The notes beneath the pieces were generated by a model. The model did not search any database and was not told the origin of the DNA. It saw nothing but the letters and a program-made list of their open reading frames with translations. Below, piece after piece: positions 1-8,701 of a stretch of DNA of 23,188 nt. The translations under genes were made by a program, and so were the position numbers. The DNA is taken from positions 1 through 23,188 of the IMG/VR virus record IMGVR_UViG_3300030104_004466; one strand, given 5' to 3'. The stretch comes from a virus. The first letter of the stretch is position 1, and every line of letters starts with the position of its first letter.

Positions 1-1
1 C

Positions 2-28
2 GCTAAAGTATGGAAACAACCTAGTTGA
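2..28 (+). CDS. Possible 3' end of the gene upstream of the tape measure gene
   Basis: The first bases are open in this frame (AKVWKQPS, then TGA at 26-28) and the stop lies 9 bases before the TTG start of the tape measure gene, a usual spacing in phage tail operons. In lambda-like tails the gene just upstream of the tape measure gene encodes a tail assembly chaperone, often with a programmed frameshift product. Eight residues cannot identify a family. A second frame is open to a TAA at 72-74 and would overlap the tape measure start by 37 bases, so the true end of the upstream gene is undecided. Confidence 0.3.
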   Translation, partial: AKVWKQPS

Positions 29-37
29 GTTAGACCG

Positions 38-3000
38 TTGGCAATTTACGCAGCCGATATACAGATCAATGTAAAAAATAAAGGCGACTTAAAAAAGTTA
101 GAGAATCGTTTTAAGCAGATCAATATTGCCGCGGTTAGTTTAAATAAAACACTTAAAGGTCTCGGTCGTCGTAACGCTATAAAAGTAGATACCCGCGCTG
201 CGATGTCAGCGATCAGCGCACTCGAAGCACGTATCCGTGGATTAAATAGAACAGTAAGAGTAGATGCGCGAACGTCTGGAGGTGGTGGAGATAGTGGTGG
301 TATGTCCGGCGCGGCTATCCCATTAGCTGCGGGTGTTTTTGGAGGAGGAAGAAGACAACAGAAGCAAAGTGTAAAAACCAGAGACTTACTTGATATTGGA
401 CAGGGTGCTATGAGTGCCCACATTCAGAAGTTGAATCAAGATATAAAGCTGCAACAAAGTATTGTCGAAAATTATGGTGAGACGGCAAAGAGATCTCAAG
501 ATAAATATGCACAAGCAATAGAGAACGTAAACAAGCATCAAGCTACATCTAAAAAACAACTAAAAGATCTTGATAAAGTCATAAAAAATCAACCTTGGGC
601 AAAGTTTTCAAAAGGCTTTTTACCAAAAACAGCAGGTGATAATTTTTTGAAATTTGCTACAGCGTATTTAAGAACTAACAGCAAAATAAACGACGAGATA
701 ACTAACACAAATAAAGAACTTGTTGATCAAGCAACACACCAAAAGAAAATAAACGAGGTAGCTCAATCAAATTTAAAAGGCCAAGAGAAAGAACTAAATT
801 TTCGTAAACAGATTTTAAAAGCAACAGAGAAAGAACAAGATCAGACAATACAACGTGCCTTGATGTCGGATAGAGAAATCGACCTCCACAAACAAATTAA
901 TCAAGAAAAGGTCAAAGGCTTTAACGCTTTTTCACAACAACTTAAACATCAAGAGAAAATTAATGGAGAGTTACTAGCTGGAAGACAACCGGCAGAGGCT
1001 TTAACTAGGCAATTTGAAGCAGCAAAGAGAGCTACTAAAGATGCTTTCGGAAATGTAGTGAGACTAAGAGAAGAACTATCCAAACCTGCGCGAACAGGTG
1101 GGTTATTAGGAAGCTTTAAAGATTTAGGTAAAAAGGGAGCTATGGGAGCAGCAGGTAGAGGCGCGCTAGCTTCTTCCGCTTTAATTCCCGGAGTTGCGCC
1201 TTTAGCTGTTGGTGGATTTGCTGGCGCAGCCGGCGGCGGTGGTTTAGCAGGTGGAGCGATAGGTGTAGCCATTGCCGGAGCAGTAACAGGAGCAACCGCT
1301 TTCCTTGAATTTGCGAAGAGTGCAACAGTTGTTGCATCTGAAATGGATCGTATGAGAACGGCCTTATCTGGAGTTGTTCCTGATCAAGAAAGTTATAATA
1401 CTTCGATTGAAAAAGTAACAAAATTATCTAATAAATATGGCATCTCTCAGAGAACATTATTAAAAGGATTTACGCAACTTCAAGCATCAGCAGATGCCGC
1501 AGGTTTTGATGTAAAAGAAACCGGTGATTTGATGGAAGGATTATTAGCTAGAACGCTGGCAAGTGGTAAAGGATTAGAAGAATTTAAGGGCGTTATGTTA
1601 GCCGCTAGCCAAATCCTGTCGAAGGGAAAATTACAAGCAGAAGAGGCGAGAGGCCAGATAGGAGAAAGGATTCCGGGCTTTATGGCTGATCTAGCAGCGT
1701 CGATGAATATATCAATGAAGGAATTAGATAAGGCGATGGAACAAGGTGAAGTTACACTCGAAGACTTCTTCAAATTAGGGGAAGATTTACTTAAAAATAA
1801 TGAAAAGATAGCGACAAAACTTGCACAAAGTTATGCAAATGCGGGTCAAAGATTAACAACTGCGATGGAGAATTTACAGGCTGCGATGGGACCGGGTTTA
1901 AGTATCGCTGGCGCACAATTCCAGAGTTTTTCAGCAGATGTGATAAATGGTTTAACTGAGATGGCGAAGTCGGCTAATTCGAAGGAACTTCAGAGATTAG
2001 AAAGAATTATCGAAATAATGAACAAAGGTGGGCTACGAGGAAAGCTTATGGAGTGGACTCACGGTTCAAAAGACAAAATAGAAGAGCAGAGAAGCGTTAT
2101 TAGTGGAGAGAAAATAATTGATGAGAGAGCTAGAAGAGAGAAAGCAGCTAAAGAAAAAGCCGATGCAGCCAGTTGGAATAAAATAGAAAAACAATTAAAT
2201 TCACAGCTTCAGTACCAGAAAGACCTAAATGAGAAGGGTCAGGAGTATGCAGATACTCAAAAGATGATTAACGATCTTTTAAAGGATTTCCCTGATAAGA
2301 GTGAAGAAATTAATAAGCTAGTAAAAGCTCTTAAAGATGTTGAAAAGCAGGGTAAATCAACTAAAGCCGTATTAAACGATTGGCTAGATGAATTAGAGGA
2401 GCGATTAAAAGAATTGAAGAATCCGATGGAGCAATTCAAGACTTTAGTTGAAGCTGCGGGTGATTCATTCCAGTCTGACTTTAAGGAAATGATCAGAGGC
2501 ACAATGTCTGTTGGCGATGCTTTTGTAAATATGTTCAACAGAATTGCTGATGCTTATCTAGACATGGTGGCCGAGATGATCGCCAACCAAGCAAAACAAA
2601 GATTAATTGGCTTTGTAGGCAATATCATTGGTGGTGGTATTGGTGGTGGTTCGGGTGGTATGTCGTGGAGTAGTTCAGTTAATGCTCCAAGTATGGGATA
2701 CGGTTATGGGGATCTTAGTAGCTCTGTTTCTCAGTTTAAGCTCGCCAGCGGAGGCTATGTTGACCGTCCTACCAACGCTCTTATCGGAGAAGCGGGTCCA
2801 GAATATGTCTTAAGAGATGATCAAATGCAGGGAGCTTTAGCTCGTTATGCGTCGGGACAACGTGGTCAAAGCGTGATCCCCGGAAGTTCATATTCTGATC
2901 AACCTAGCGGCGGTGGAGGTGGTGTAACTGTTTCTTATACCGGACCTACACTTAACTTTAACGGTGATGAGTACGTACCTAAGTCAAGTGTTCCTCAGAT

Positions 3001-3100
3001 CATTAATGCCGCTGCAAAACAAGGTGCTAGTGCAGGTCAAGCAAAAGCATTAAGTTCACTAAAGAACTCTAGAAGTGCAAGATCGAGGGTTGGTATATGA
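38..3100 (+). CDS. Tail tape measure protein
   Basis: This protein (1020 residues) sets tail length and lies inside the tail tube. Residues about 140-345 are charged and coiled-coil-like. A Gly/Ala-rich hydrophobic stretch at about 368-428 resembles the membrane-active segment of tape measure proteins. Residues about 435-630 match the tape-measure N-terminal domain pattern (KGKLQAEEARGQIGERIPGF, then a helical run with QRLTTAMENLQAAMGPGL). Residues about 808-868 resemble the lambda tape measure C-terminal domain. GEAGPEYVL at about 917-925 is a motif often seen near the ends of these proteins. The start is TTG: an in-frame TGA at 26-28 rules out an earlier one, and the next internal ATG would delete 55 residues. 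No clear Shine-Dalgarno is seen. The 3' end overlaps the next gene as ATGA. At roughly 3 bases per angstrom-scale residue step, a tape of this length would fit a tail of about 150 nm, an inference from the family rule of about 1.5 angstrom per residue. Confidence 0.95.
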   Translation: MAIYAADIQINVKNKGDLKKLENRFKQINIAAVSLNKTLKGLGRRNAIKVDTRAAMSAISALEARIRGLNRTVRVDARTSGGGGDSGGMSGAAIPLAAGVFGGGRRQQKQSVKTRDLLDIGQGAMSAHIQKLNQDIKLQQSIVENYGETAKRSQDKYAQAIENVNKHQATSKKQLKDLDKVIKNQPWAKFSKGFLPKTAGDNFLKFATAYLRTNSKINDEITNTNKELVDQATHQKKINEVAQSNLKGQEKELNFRKQILKATEKEQDQTIQRALMSDREIDLHKQINQEKVKGFNAFSQQLKHQEKINGELLAGRQPAEALTRQFEAAKRATKDAFGNVVRLREELSKPARTGGLLGSFKDLGKKGAMGAAGRGALASSALIPGVAPLAVGGFAGAAGGGGLAGGAIGVAIAGAVTGATAFLEFAKSATVVASEMDRMRTALSGVVPDQESYNTSIEKVTKLSNKYGISQRTLLKGFTQLQASADAAGFDVKETGDLMEGLLARTLASGKGLEEFKGVMLAASQILSKGKLQAEEARGQIGERIPGFMADLAASMNISMKELDKAMEQGEVTLEDFFKLGEDLLKNNEKIATKLAQSYANAGQRLTTAMENLQAAMGPGLSIAGAQFQSFSADVINGLTEMAKSANSKELQRLERIIEIMNKGGLRGKLMEWTHGSKDKIEEQRSVISGEKIIDERARREKAAKEKADAASWNKIEKQLNSQLQYQKDLNEKGQEYADTQKMINDLLKDFPDKSEEINKLVKALKDVEKQGKSTKAVLNDWLDELEERLKELKNPMEQFKTLVEAAGDSFQSDFKEMIRGTMSVGDAFVNMFNRIADAYLDMVAEMIANQAKQRLIGFVGNIIGGGIGGGSGGMSWSSSVNAPSMGYGYGDLSSSVSQFKLASGGYVDRPTNALIGEAGPEYVLRDDQMQGALARYASGQRGQSVIPGSSYSDQPSGGGGGVTVSYTGPTLNFNGDEYVPKSSVPQIINAAAKQGASAGQAKALSSLKNSRSARSRVGI

Positions 3101-3648
3101 CCGTCACAGCGTTAACGACTTTCATCAAAGTTATGGATGCCCAAGGTAACGTTCAAGACCGTTATCAAAATGCGAAGCGTGACAATATAGGGTCTCTCAC
3201 AAATTCAGATAGTAGTAAGGACGCTACTTATGTAAAGCGTTCAGGCAACTCGATTTCGTTTAAGAGTGCTTCAGATACCAGTAATTCAGATTACTATTAC
3301 TTACCTTTTATTTATCAAGGCGCAACAAAGAACCGTAGTGGTGACAACTTAGAAGCAGCTTTGGTTTTAGCGAACAATGCAGTAGCAATGAACAGAGCTA
3401 GAGAAGCGGTAACGAATAAATGGTCTATTGAAGTTAGTGTTTGTTTAGTTGATCCTTCTACACTCGCTCACCAAAGAACACTGACTACAGATAACTGGTT
3501 AGCCAGTGGCATGAGTTATGACACACAAAATATAGAGGTCATTCTTTCGTCAGCAATTGACGCGGTAGGTGCGGTATCTCCGAATCGAGTTTTGACTACA
3601 GATATGGTGGGTCACTTACCTACATCAGCGTCTATTAGAAATATTTGA
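3097..3648 (+). CDS. Minor tail protein, lambda gpL-like, without the cysteine-rich C-terminus
   Basis: This 183-residue protein lies directly after the tape measure gene and overlaps it as ATGA. Residues about 95-175 follow the core of lambda gpL/DUF1833-type tail-tip proteins: a segment resembling 'valDpsT..' ending in IEVILSSAIDAVGAVSPNRV, which parallels the 'LSSP.D..ga.fPgR' motif of gpL. In lambda, gpL helps build the distal tail hub and carries four C-terminal cysteines that hold an iron-sulfur cluster. Here the protein stops right after the core (SASIRNI) and has a single cysteine (SVCLVD), so that cluster cannot be present. Its role is inferred to be distal-tail assembly between the tape measure and the tip protein. 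The family match is by pattern and position, so it could instead be annotated only as a DUF1833-type protein. Confidence 0.7.
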   Translation: MTVTALTTFIKVMDAQGNVQDRYQNAKRDNIGSLTNSDSSKDATYVKRSGNSISFKSASDTSNSDYYYLPFIYQGATKNRSGDNLEAALVLANNAVAMNRAREAVTNKWSIEVSVCLVDPSTLAHQRTLTTDNWLASGMSYDTQNIEVILSSAIDAVGAVSPNRVLTTDMVGHLPTSASIRNI

Positions 3649-4052
3649 AGCCACACCAGTTAGTTGGAATGCCATATCGCTTGGGTGCTGATCCTGAGAA
3701 ACATGGCAGTGCAGATTGTCTTTCCTTAGCTAGGTGCGTCTTACGTTATTACGGAGTTAAGTCACCTGCTCCAACTAGAGAGTGGTATCGCAGATTGAAG
3801 AGTAAGGATTATGCAATCTTCAAAGAACAGTTAGAGTTATGGGGAGTTAGGGTAAAGCACCCTAAGATAAGAACCGTTGGACTATGTAGATCTGATGACG
3901 GTTTTGGACTATCTATTTACTGGGAGGGAGGATGGCTAAATTTTCAGAAGATATTCGGAGAGTCGGAGGTGGTATGGAGCCCCGCCGAGGCATTAGAACT
4001 CGAAGGTCTTTATTACCCCAAGAAGCAGAACTATGTAATTTCATCGGTCTAA
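3645..4052 (+). CDS. NlpC/P60-like tail protein (gpK-like), probable catalytic His missing
   Basis: This 135-residue protein starts with TTG, overlapping the previous stop as TTGA; an in-frame TAG at 3636-3638 blocks any earlier start. Residues 7-37 fit the NlpC/P60 catalytic-Cys region: G-x-P-Y-R-L-G followed by A-D-C-L-S-L-A and a helix ending in Gly, with Cys25 as the expected nucleophile. Phage members sit at the tail tip and cut peptidoglycan as DNA enters. The second motif normally reads 'H-x-G-I-x-x-G'; here the matching strand (residues 84-100, DGFGLSIYWEGGWLNF) has no histidine. The only histidines are at 4, 20 and 72. The protein may be enzymatically inactive and purely structural, or may use another residue. 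Its last 40 codons overlap the tip protein gene in another frame. Confidence 0.75.
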   Translation: MKPHQLVGMPYRLGADPEKHGSADCLSLARCVLRYYGVKSPAPTREWYRRLKSKDYAIFKEQLELWGVRVKHPKIRTVGLCRSDDGFGLSIYWEGGWLNFQKIFGESEVVWSPAEALELEGLYYPKKQNYVISSV

Positions 4053-7000
4053 GCGAAGACGAATATTTCCACTTTCTTGACTTAACTGAGTCGCATAACA
4101 ATAAGCGAGCTAAGGCATACGATTTAGTACCCGATATTGTTAATGCTGATGTCGCTCTTCAATTAGCAATCGCAATTGTTGTCGGCATTATCCAAAACAT
4201 GCTGGCTCCCAAGCCAAAAGCACCGAAGACACCGCCATCATTAACAACAGACGCAGCTAGTGGACCTGCTAGATACGCACCACAACAGGGTTTTGACTCA
4301 GTACAAGATTTAGCCAAGATTGGTGAAACAGTACCTTTAGTCTTTGCTAATAGAAGTAATTCGGAGACGAATAGTTACGGGGGAGTACGTGTAAACACAA
4401 GACTGCTCTGGTCTCAAATGAGAAGTCTTAGCACTGGACAGCAATTAAAAGCGATATTCATGCTATCGGGAGGAAGACTTGGAGTAGAGCCAGAATTTTC
4501 TGGTTATGCCCTCGGTGATACAACCTTAGAAAATTACACCAATGCGAAACTAGCTCTCTATGCAAATAAAAATGGAGGCCGTTTAACCGAGAGTGATCGT
4601 TATGATGAAGGAACTTTAGAGCAAGAAAAAGACCGTAATAATAGTGAAACGACTGATCCATTTTCAGTTGATTGGGATCCTTCTAACGGTTTTAGTAGTC
4701 AAGTATTTTCGGGAGCAAGATCACCCAGTACACAAACTCAATTTGGAGCTTTTTCTCCAATGAGTAATGCAATGGCATATCGCGTTACTTATGAATTGGT
4801 TTTAAAAGGTAAGGATCTGAGTGATGAGAATAAAGAAGATATTGATACTAAAAGAGCAAAGCTAGAGAAGATGTTTCCTCGTTATGCCTGTATTACCAAG
4901 GCCGTAGATAAAAATGGGACTTCAAAGACAAATAATTTTGAAACAGATGATGTAATTACATACAAGATTACAAATCTAGATCCTAGAGAAGAATATGAAG
5001 GTGATTATGAGCCTTGGGGCGTTGAGGACGTAAAAAGCGGAGTGGATTCAGACAGAACTAATGCTGATACAAGCTTGGCAGTCGGTGACTTGTATCTATT
5101 AGGGGAAGCTTTAGCAGTAGCAACTAAAATTACGTACACATCTAATGAAGAAAACGGTTTATGGCTACCTAAACCTAAGACTGAAGTTGAAGTGGAGTTT
5201 AAGGTTGTTGAAGGAGGTGAGATTGATATAAAACCTAATGGTCTTTTAGATGTTAATTACCCTTTTGAAGTACTAATACCACAGAGAGCTGCAATCGGAA
5301 CTGTCACTAATACCCGTACATGTGACGCAACAGAGATAGGAATTAAGTCAGAAGTATGGAAGCAAATCTCGGGGTTTCCTAATGTTAATAGTCATCCGGG
5401 TCATATAAAGTATGACGAGGTCGGTGTTGTAAAAGACTACGAAGATGACAACGGAAATATACAGCTAGGGCAAATTTCTAAATATATAAACCGGTTAAGT
5501 TTCTTTCGCTTATTTGGTCGTGCCGCTGGTGATACTTCCGATAACTCTTGGGTACTACTAGATGGTGGTGTTCCTTTTTGTGTTAAAGGAAATACACCAC
5601 AACCCCAATACAATTTTATTCGCATTAATCATAAGTTTTTAAGTGATCACCAATATGAATTTAGGCTTGTTCCTTACCCCGGTAATTTAGTTAAGAAAAG
5701 GTTTATCGGAGAGTATATACGGCTTTTACATAAAGATAAGTTGGCGAAAGTTGATCCGGTAGCACAGATAAAAGGTGATTCTCTTGAAGTTTATTATTCA
5801 GGCGACTTATATAGATTAGAGGGAAATAGGGCTACAAATCCAGAATGGTATTTAGGTAATCTGCCCGATGACTTAGACGGTACTTCTACATCTGGAATAA
5901 CCACAGGTTTCGAGGCTACGGGGTTTTTATCGATACCTTCTGTAAATGGGTATATAGAAGACGGTAGAGAGTACGAAGATGATGGTGATTATGATATTTA
6001 TGAATGCGTTTTGTTTTGGTCGCCTAGTAACGATCTATATAGGATTACTTATCAATGGCACAATAGTTATGTAGGAACTGTCAGCGGAAGCTTAAACGAT
6101 TCTGATACCCCTAATCCAAACAGTTTTGCTAATACGACTCAGCATAGTGTATTTAAAAAGGGATATAGGTATAGTCCCGGTAATCTTGTAGACAGTAGTG
6201 GCAACTATTACCGCTATGAAATAGTAAGGGGTATTCCGGCTGTGACAGACGGAGGAACAATGGCAGTTCAAACTGTTTCTCTAAACGCAACAGAGGGTAA
6301 TACCGGTACAGGATTAACGATTGATGTAACGGTTTATCTAACCTCTCAAAGCGGAGCTTTCCCCGCCACTTGGAAAATCAATACACCCGGAACGGGTTAT
6401 ACAGATAATGCTTATGTCTCATTTACGTATAACGTACCCGGCGGTGGCACTCAAACTTATGTAGGAAGAATGTACACAGAAGATTCTTCTCTTGTTTCAG
6501 ATAGACCGTGGCCCGCAGGAAATAACCTAAATCCGTTTGATGCTATATCTGATTTTTACTTATATGACGCAGAAAGAAGTAGCCACTTAAATGGTCCTGA
6601 GCATGAGATAGTAGCGGTCAATGAATTAGTGCAGACAGGTGGAACCATTACATATAAAGAAGGTGATTTTGGTATAGCTCTTGCTGGTTTAAGAATTAAT
6701 AGCTCGAAAGAATGGTCTAATTTTTCACAACTTTCTGCATATATTAAGCGCGGTATTCTTGTAGAGGATCTTTATAACAACCCCGGAGACACACCCACTT
6801 TAAATAAGAGATCTTCAAATCTATTTCCTGAAATAGCATATTACTTACTAACTTCTACAGAAAACGGCGCGGGTAATTTAGTAGGTGCGACAAGTGTAGA
6901 GAGATCAGATATGGCGAAGGCAGCAAAGTTTTGTGCAGCTAATGGGTTTTATTGGGATGGAGTTATCACAGAGAAGCAGAATTTAAGAGAGTTTATTTTT

Positions 7001-7798
7001 GAGCAAGCCTCTTATTGCTTTTTGGATTTTGTAATACTTGGAGGAAAGTTTAGTTTAAGGCCAACTGTACCTATAACCGGTACACATCAAATTGACTTCA
7101 ACGCTACACCGACAATTAGCGCACTTTTCACAGACGGAAATATGCGTGATTTAAAAGTGGCGTGGTTAACCCCCGAGGAACGTCAGTTATTTACAGCAAA
7201 TGTCATTTATAGAGAGGAGAAAGATAACGGCTTCCCTGAGACAAAGCTGTATTCAACACGTCTTAGATCTGGTAGTGCTAGTGATCCTATTGAGACTTTT
7301 GATTTCTCTAATTTCTGTACTCGGGTAGATCACGCCGTATGGTTTGCTAAGTACGCTCTTAAGGTCAGAGAGTTAGTGGACCATGGCATAACTTTCCAAA
7401 CCACACCTACAGCAGCGGCGGGTTTACAGCCCGGTCAGTACATCAGAGTTGTAAGCGAGGCGACCCATACCAGTCGTTTTTCTAACGGAAGTATTTCCAA
7501 TGATGGAAGTATTCAAAGTTCTAGACCTGTAACGAATGGCATGTCTATTTATTCATGGAAACCCGGAGACGATGATGTTACCTCAACAGAATTGTATATA
7601 GCCAACGGTAAAGCAACCAATTCAAGTCTGTTTGGCTGTGTGTTTACCCAAAATCAAACCGAGACAACTTCTCGTTGTTACAAAGTTGAGGAGATAACTT
7701 TTGATGATGAAGGGTTTATTGAAGTAGCGGGTTCTTATGTACCGTTAACGTCCACAGGAACATTAGAGGTCTTAGAATGGAGTAACCAGTTTATTTAA
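3932..7798 (+). CDS. Tail tip attachment / host specificity protein (gpJ-like)
   Basis: At 1288 residues this is in the size range of lambda gpJ and follows the gpK-like gene, as J-type genes do. The N-terminus has the pattern of phage tip proteins: a segment with GLSEDEYFHFLDLTE at about 39-53, a hydrophobic helix at about 74-92, then a Lys/Pro-rich linker (APKPKAPKTPP), which together resemble the gpI/J membrane-like N-terminus. Further on are conserved tip-like stretches (FRLFGRAAGDTSDNSWVLLD; DLKVAWLTPEERQLFTANVI; PGQYIRVVSEA). In the family this protein forms the tail tip and contacts the host receptor. The chosen ATG follows GGGAGGGAGG closely. A second in-frame ATG at 3974 also has GGAGG 5 bases upstream; it would shorten the protein by 14 residues and cut the overlap with the preceding gene from 121 to 79 bases. 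Confidence 0.85.
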   Translation: MAKFSEDIRRVGGGMEPRRGIRTRRSLLPQEAELCNFIGLSEDEYFHFLDLTESHNNKRAKAYDLVPDIVNADVALQLAIAIVVGIIQNMLAPKPKAPKTPPSLTTDAASGPARYAPQQGFDSVQDLAKIGETVPLVFANRSNSETNSYGGVRVNTRLLWSQMRSLSTGQQLKAIFMLSGGRLGVEPEFSGYALGDTTLENYTNAKLALYANKNGGRLTESDRYDEGTLEQEKDRNNSETTDPFSVDWDPSNGFSSQVFSGARSPSTQTQFGAFSPMSNAMAYRVTYELVLKGKDLSDENKEDIDTKRAKLEKMFPRYACITKAVDKNGTSKTNNFETDDVITYKITNLDPREEYEGDYEPWGVEDVKSGVDSDRTNADTSLAVGDLYLLGEALAVATKITYTSNEENGLWLPKPKTEVEVEFKVVEGGEIDIKPNGLLDVNYPFEVLIPQRAAIGTVTNTRTCDATEIGIKSEVWKQISGFPNVNSHPGHIKYDEVGVVKDYEDDNGNIQLGQISKYINRLSFFRLFGRAAGDTSDNSWVLLDGGVPFCVKGNTPQPQYNFIRINHKFLSDHQYEFRLVPYPGNLVKKRFIGEYIRLLHKDKLAKVDPVAQIKGDSLEVYYSGDLYRLEGNRATNPEWYLGNLPDDLDGTSTSGITTGFEATGFLSIPSVNGYIEDGREYEDDGDYDIYECVLFWSPSNDLYRITYQWHNSYVGTVSGSLNDSDTPNPNSFANTTQHSVFKKGYRYSPGNLVDSSGNYYRYEIVRGIPAVTDGGTMAVQTVSLNATEGNTGTGLTIDVTVYLTSQSGAFPATWKINTPGTGYTDNAYVSFTYNVPGGGTQTYVGRMYTEDSSLVSDRPWPAGNNLNPFDAISDFYLYDAERSSHLNGPEHEIVAVNELVQTGGTITYKEGDFGIALAGLRINSSKEWSNFSQLSAYIKRGILVEDLYNNPGDTPTLNKRSSNLFPEIAYYLLTSTENGAGNLVGATSVERSDMAKAAKFCAANGFYWDGVITEKQNLREFIFEQASYCFLDFVILGGKFSLRPTVPITGTHQIDFNATPTISALFTDGNMRDLKVAWLTPEERQLFTANVIYREEKDNGFPETKLYSTRLRSGSASDPIETFDFSNFCTRVDHAVWFAKYALKVRELVDHGITFQTTPTAAAGLQPGQYIRVVSEATHTSRFSNGSISNDGSIQSSRPVTNGMSIYSWKPGDDDVTSTELYIANGKATNSSLFGCVFTQNQTETTSRCYKVEEITFDDEGFIEVAGSYVPLTSTGTLEVLEWSNQFI

Positions 7799-7799
7799 G

Positions 7800-8219
7800 A
7801 TGGGCATTATAACTTTTCCACTGCACAAAGCACCTTCTAGTAGATCGTTTGATATTGGTAGCTATCCAGAGGAAGTATTTGAAGCACAAAATGGCGCAAA
7901 GACCATTTTAAGGTACGGCAACAAGAGGATTAATGCGAAGCTTGATATTAGCTTTAAGGGTTTAACAGACAGTGAGACGGTTTCTATTCTCGAAAACTAC
8001 ACACAGATCAATAGTACGGATACCGAATATTTATCTTTTGAAACTGATAATCTCTGGGCTGATACAGACTATGGTCCTTTTATAAGTTATACAGATATGT
8101 ATTCACCTAAGATGGATGGGATGAAGTGGAGATATAAGGAACCTCCTAAAGTTACGACCACATATAAAAATTTCCATAATGTTCGCTGTTCTTTTGTAGG
8201 TTGTCAATATGGGAGTTAG
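7800..8219 (+). CDS. Tail protein, probable gpM-like minor tail protein
   Basis: This 139-residue protein begins one base after the tip gene stop, so translation is likely coupled. The N-terminus (FPLHKAPSSRSFDIGSYP) and the segment AQNGAKTILRYGNKR, followed by a beta-rich stretch and an 'E-x-L-S-F' strand, have the layout of lambda gpM/DUF2460-type proteins: a short N-terminal arm, a G-x-x-x-R-x-x-Y-G turn, a hinge helix at about 58-68, and a final strand pair ending in VRCSFVGC. In lambda, gpM acts in distal tail assembly and is encoded next to the tape measure gene; here it lies after the tip gene. I judge the call from pattern and context only, and related marine phage proteins are commonly left as 'tail protein'. 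Confidence 0.5.
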   Translation: MGIITFPLHKAPSSRSFDIGSYPEEVFEAQNGAKTILRYGNKRINAKLDISFKGLTDSETVSILENYTQINSTDTEYLSFETDNLWADTDYGPFISYTDMYSPKMDGMKWRYKEPPKVTTTYKNFHNVRCSFVGCQYGS

Positions 8220-8251
8220 TATGTAAGCAGCAAATCTAACTAAGTTAAGTT

Positions 8252-8698
8252 GTGGCATTTTTCTCTGGTAAGGACGGCGTACTAAAAATTGCTGGCACAA
8301 CAGCGGCAAAAGTACAAAACTGGACTTACACATCTAATCAAGAACTTCTAGATGTCACGGCATTGGGAGATACAGATAGAAGACAAGATTACGGTTTAAG
8401 AAATGGAACGGGGTCGTGCCGCATTTTCTATTACAGAACTAGTGCTAGTAGTAAAGGTGACGCATCTACATTGCTTAATAAGGTTATAAAAGGTCGCTCG
8501 GCTAATAATGCTGTAACTGCTGACCCTGCCGAGACAGTTAAATTAACGCTTGGTTTTATGGATGGTACGACTGAATGCTCGCTTAGTTTTGATGCGATGA
8601 TCTCAAGCGCAGCTATTACCAGTGCTCAGGGTGATGTGATGTCAGCCGATATTAGTTTCCAGACTACAGGTCCGGTACACGAAAATATGGGCTTATAA
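8252..8698 (+). CDS. Tail-tube-like protein
   Basis: This 148-residue protein resembles compact phage tail-tube (major tail) proteins: GKDGVLKIAGTTAAKVQNWT at about 6-25, then TSNQELLDVTALGDTDRR at about 27-44, a GLRNGTGS turn, and a late strand pair ending in MSADISFQTTG. Tube proteins stack as hexameric rings round the tape measure. The usual place for that gene is upstream of the tape measure, so this copy, after the tip gene, may be a paralogue forming a terminal or accessory ring; alternatively it is the main tube gene in an unusual order. The start is GTG: TAA at 8246-8248 lies in frame just upstream, no ATG occurs for about 100 codons, and there is no visible Shine-Dalgarno. The same domain layout recurs in the next gene. 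Confidence 0.6.
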   Translation: MAFFSGKDGVLKIAGTTAAKVQNWTYTSNQELLDVTALGDTDRRQDYGLRNGTGSCRIFYYRTSASSKGDASTLLNKVIKGRSANNAVTADPAETVKLTLGFMDGTTECSLSFDAMISSAAITSAQGDVMSADISFQTTGPVHENMGL

Positions 8699-8701
8699 AT
8701 T

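Noticed and set aside
3-74. Plus-strand frame ending at TAA 72-74 (LKYGNNLVELDRWQ...) overlapping the tape measure start
   Set aside because: Could be the upstream gene's end, but the frame ending at 26-28 has more usual spacing; too short to decide.
46-1421. Minus-strand open frames opposite the tape measure gene
   Set aside because: Same cause: the plus strand codes for an unmistakable tape measure protein and the antisense products have biased composition with no ribosome sites.
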